Translations under genes and position numbers: made by a program | In this document: one piece after another, positions 14,833-15,468 of the stretch | How positions within the stretch are numbered: position 1 is the first letter of the stretch | Layout: each line of letters opens with the position of its first letter | The notes under the pieces: generated by a model | The model's input: only the letters and a program-made list of their open reading frames with translations | Databases searched by the model: none | Told to the model about the DNA's origin: nothing | From: Muribaculaceae bacterium | Lineage (GTDB): Bacteria > Bacteroidota > Bacteroidia > Bacteroidales > Muribaculaceae | Length of the DNA: 15,468 nucleotides | Assembly (NCBI GenBank): GCA_009775125.1 | Contig: VSPD01000004.1 | Span: 1-15,468, forward strand | Direction of reading: 5' to 3'

Positions 14833-14917
14833 GTGGCGGAGCCACATCCCCTTATATAACCCCCGATTTCAATCGGGGGGAGATTACGCAAACAAAAGCA
14901 TGGCGGAGCCATGTGCT
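14833..14917 (+). repeat. Left hairpin triplet A-B-C of the RAYT-like unit
   Basis: A: stem GTGGC/GCCAC with loop GGA, followed by AT (14833-14847). B: 8-bp stem CCCCCGAT/ATCGGGGG with loop TTCA (14860-14879), preceded by TATATAA. C: stem CATGGC/GCCATG with loop GGA (14899-14913), within the 20-bp block 14898-14917. A and C share GGCGGAGCC in the same orientation. The triplet lies between the hutU stop and the transposase start, ending 8 bases before the ATG. Confidence 0.85.
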
Positions 14918-14925
14918 AATAGCTA

Positions 14926-15369
14926 ATGAGTTACTGCAAACTTACATACCACATTGTTTTTCGCACTTATAACAGCGAACCAACAATTCCGGAGGATAGC
15001 AAAAAATTGCTATTCTCCTATATCCATAAAATATGTATCAGTAGTGGCTGGACGCTCATTCGCATCAATGGCTACAAAGACCATATCCACATCCTGCTCG
15101 GAATAAGACAAACAGACAGCATTCCAAGCGTTGTAAAACACATAAAGGGAGCGACTTCTCACGTTTTCCGAGGCGATCCAAAATTTCATGGATTCAAGGG
15201 GTGGAACAACGGTTATGGCGTATTCTCTGTCGGGTACAGAGAAATTGAAAACATAAAACAATATATTATTAACCAAGAGCAACATCATTCAACTACCTCC
15301 ACAAACGACGAACTATCACAATTACTTATAGAGAATGGTCTTGAAAAAGGACAATATGATAATTGGTAA
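14926..15369 (+). CDS. IS200/IS605-type Y1 (HUH) transposase, probable REP-associated tyrosine transposase
   Basis: A 147-aa protein that would nick and join single-stranded DNA at hairpin-marked ends. The HUH metal-binding motif is His53-Ile-His55 in YKDHIHILLGI. The catalytic tyrosine is Tyr113 in IENIKQYIINQEQHH, with Gln117 four residues on, as in Y1 enzymes. Other family blocks are the N-terminal YHIVFRTYN strand, the INGYKDHIHIL core and NNGYGVFSVGYREIE. All catalytic residues are present and the length is normal (about 140-160 aa), so it looks intact. Its codons are visibly AT-rich (ATA, AAA, AAT, TTA), unlike the GC-rich genes beside it, pointing to separate ancestry. No tnpB-like gene follows before the window ends. 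The flanking mirrored palindromes favour a RAYT rather than a plain IS200, but the two share a domain and I cannot run a phylogeny. Confidence 0.9.
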   Translation: MSYCKLTYHIVFRTYNSEPTIPEDSKKLLFSYIHKICISSGWTLIRINGYKDHIHILLGIRQTDSIPSVVKHIKGATSHVFRGDPKFHGFKGWNNGYGVFSVGYREIENIKQYIINQEQHHSTTSTNDELSQLLIENGLEKGQYDNW

Positions 15370-15370
15370 A

Positions 15371-15454
15371 AGCACATGGCTCCGCCATGCCCCCTTTGCA
15401 CCACCTACCCCGGTCTGAAGACCGGGGTTACATAGAACCATGTGGCTTCGCCAC
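15371..15454 (+). repeat. Right hairpin triplet C'-B'-A' of the RAYT-like unit
   Basis: C' (15371-15390) is the exact reverse complement of 14898-14917. B' (15408-15427) has stem CCCCGGTC/GACCGGGG with loop TGAA, which on the other strand is the same TTCA loop as in B. A' (stem at 15442-15454) has stem GTGGC/GCCAC with loop TTC (GAA on the other strand) and, read inverted, continues into AT as A does. The transposase stop codon at 15367-15369 is one base from C'. Confidence 0.85.
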
Positions 15455-15468
15455 CACCCTCTCTCCCA

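Larger units (their letters stand above)
14833..15454 (+). mobile_element. RAYT/IS200-like transposase gene flanked by mirror-image palindrome triplets
   Basis: A Y1 transposase gene (14926-15369) is bracketed by three hairpins on each side in mirror order. A (14833-14847), B (14860-14879) and C (14898-14917) lie to the left; C' (15371-15390), B' (15408-15427) and A' (15440-15454) lie to the right. C and C' form a perfect 20-bp inverted repeat. The unit is AT-rich inside and inserted just after hutU. REP-associated tyrosine transposases are typically flanked by inverted REP palindromes in this way. The true outer limits are uncertain, because the window ends 14 bases after A' and 14783-14832 shows only weak pairings. 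Confidence 0.78.

Noticed and set aside
14833..15454. CRISPR-like array from the repeated hairpins
   Set aside because: The units are three different palindromes in mirror order around a transposase gene, not regularly spaced direct repeats with unique spacers, and no cas gene is present.

Overview
The window looks like a chromosomal segment of a Bacteroidota (Bacteroidales) bacterium. Four start regions carry a match to the Bacteroidota -7 promoter box TAnnTTTG. There are SPII lipoproteins, a DUF4369-type lipoprotein, a very large secreted protein with a type IX-like C-terminal sorting tail, an AsmA-like giant and the long form of urocanate hydratase. A member of Muribaculaceae or a close family is my guess from the GC-rich style, not something the sequence proves.

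Layout. Bases 1-75 are the right end of an IS3-family insertion sequence: the last codons of its transposase plus its terminal repeat. Next comes a minus-strand pair: a 125-aa conserved unknown and a periplasmic cyclophilin lipoprotein. A second minus-strand operon encodes an orphan sensor histidine kinase and a DUF4369/thioredoxin-fold lipoprotein without CXXC. Its promoter region is abutted by a 346-bp MITE-like element (3878-4223). A strong intrinsic terminator then ends a 1272-aa secreted protein of unknown function (4298-8116, minus). From the divergent intergenic region 8117-8370, plus-strand genes run to the right: an AsmA-family protein, a HAD phosphatase and urocanate hydratase (hutU), the second enzyme of histidine breakdown. 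The other hut genes are not in the window.

The most notable part is 14833-15454. An AT-rich Y1 (HUH) transposase of the IS200/RAYT type sits between two mirror-image triplets of hairpins (A-B-C, gene, C'-B'-A'). The innermost pair is a perfect 20-bp inverted repeat. The middle pair differs by three fully compensated base pairs while keeping the same loop. This is the arrangement expected of a REP-associated tyrosine transposase and its substrate palindromes.

Two further palindromic families are scattered between genes. One is a 19-bp hairpin with a GGA/TCC loop and a GGAAC flank (three copies). The other is a 66-nt long hairpin (two copies), each abutting a TAA stop codon. I see no tRNA, rRNA, CRISPR array or defence system.
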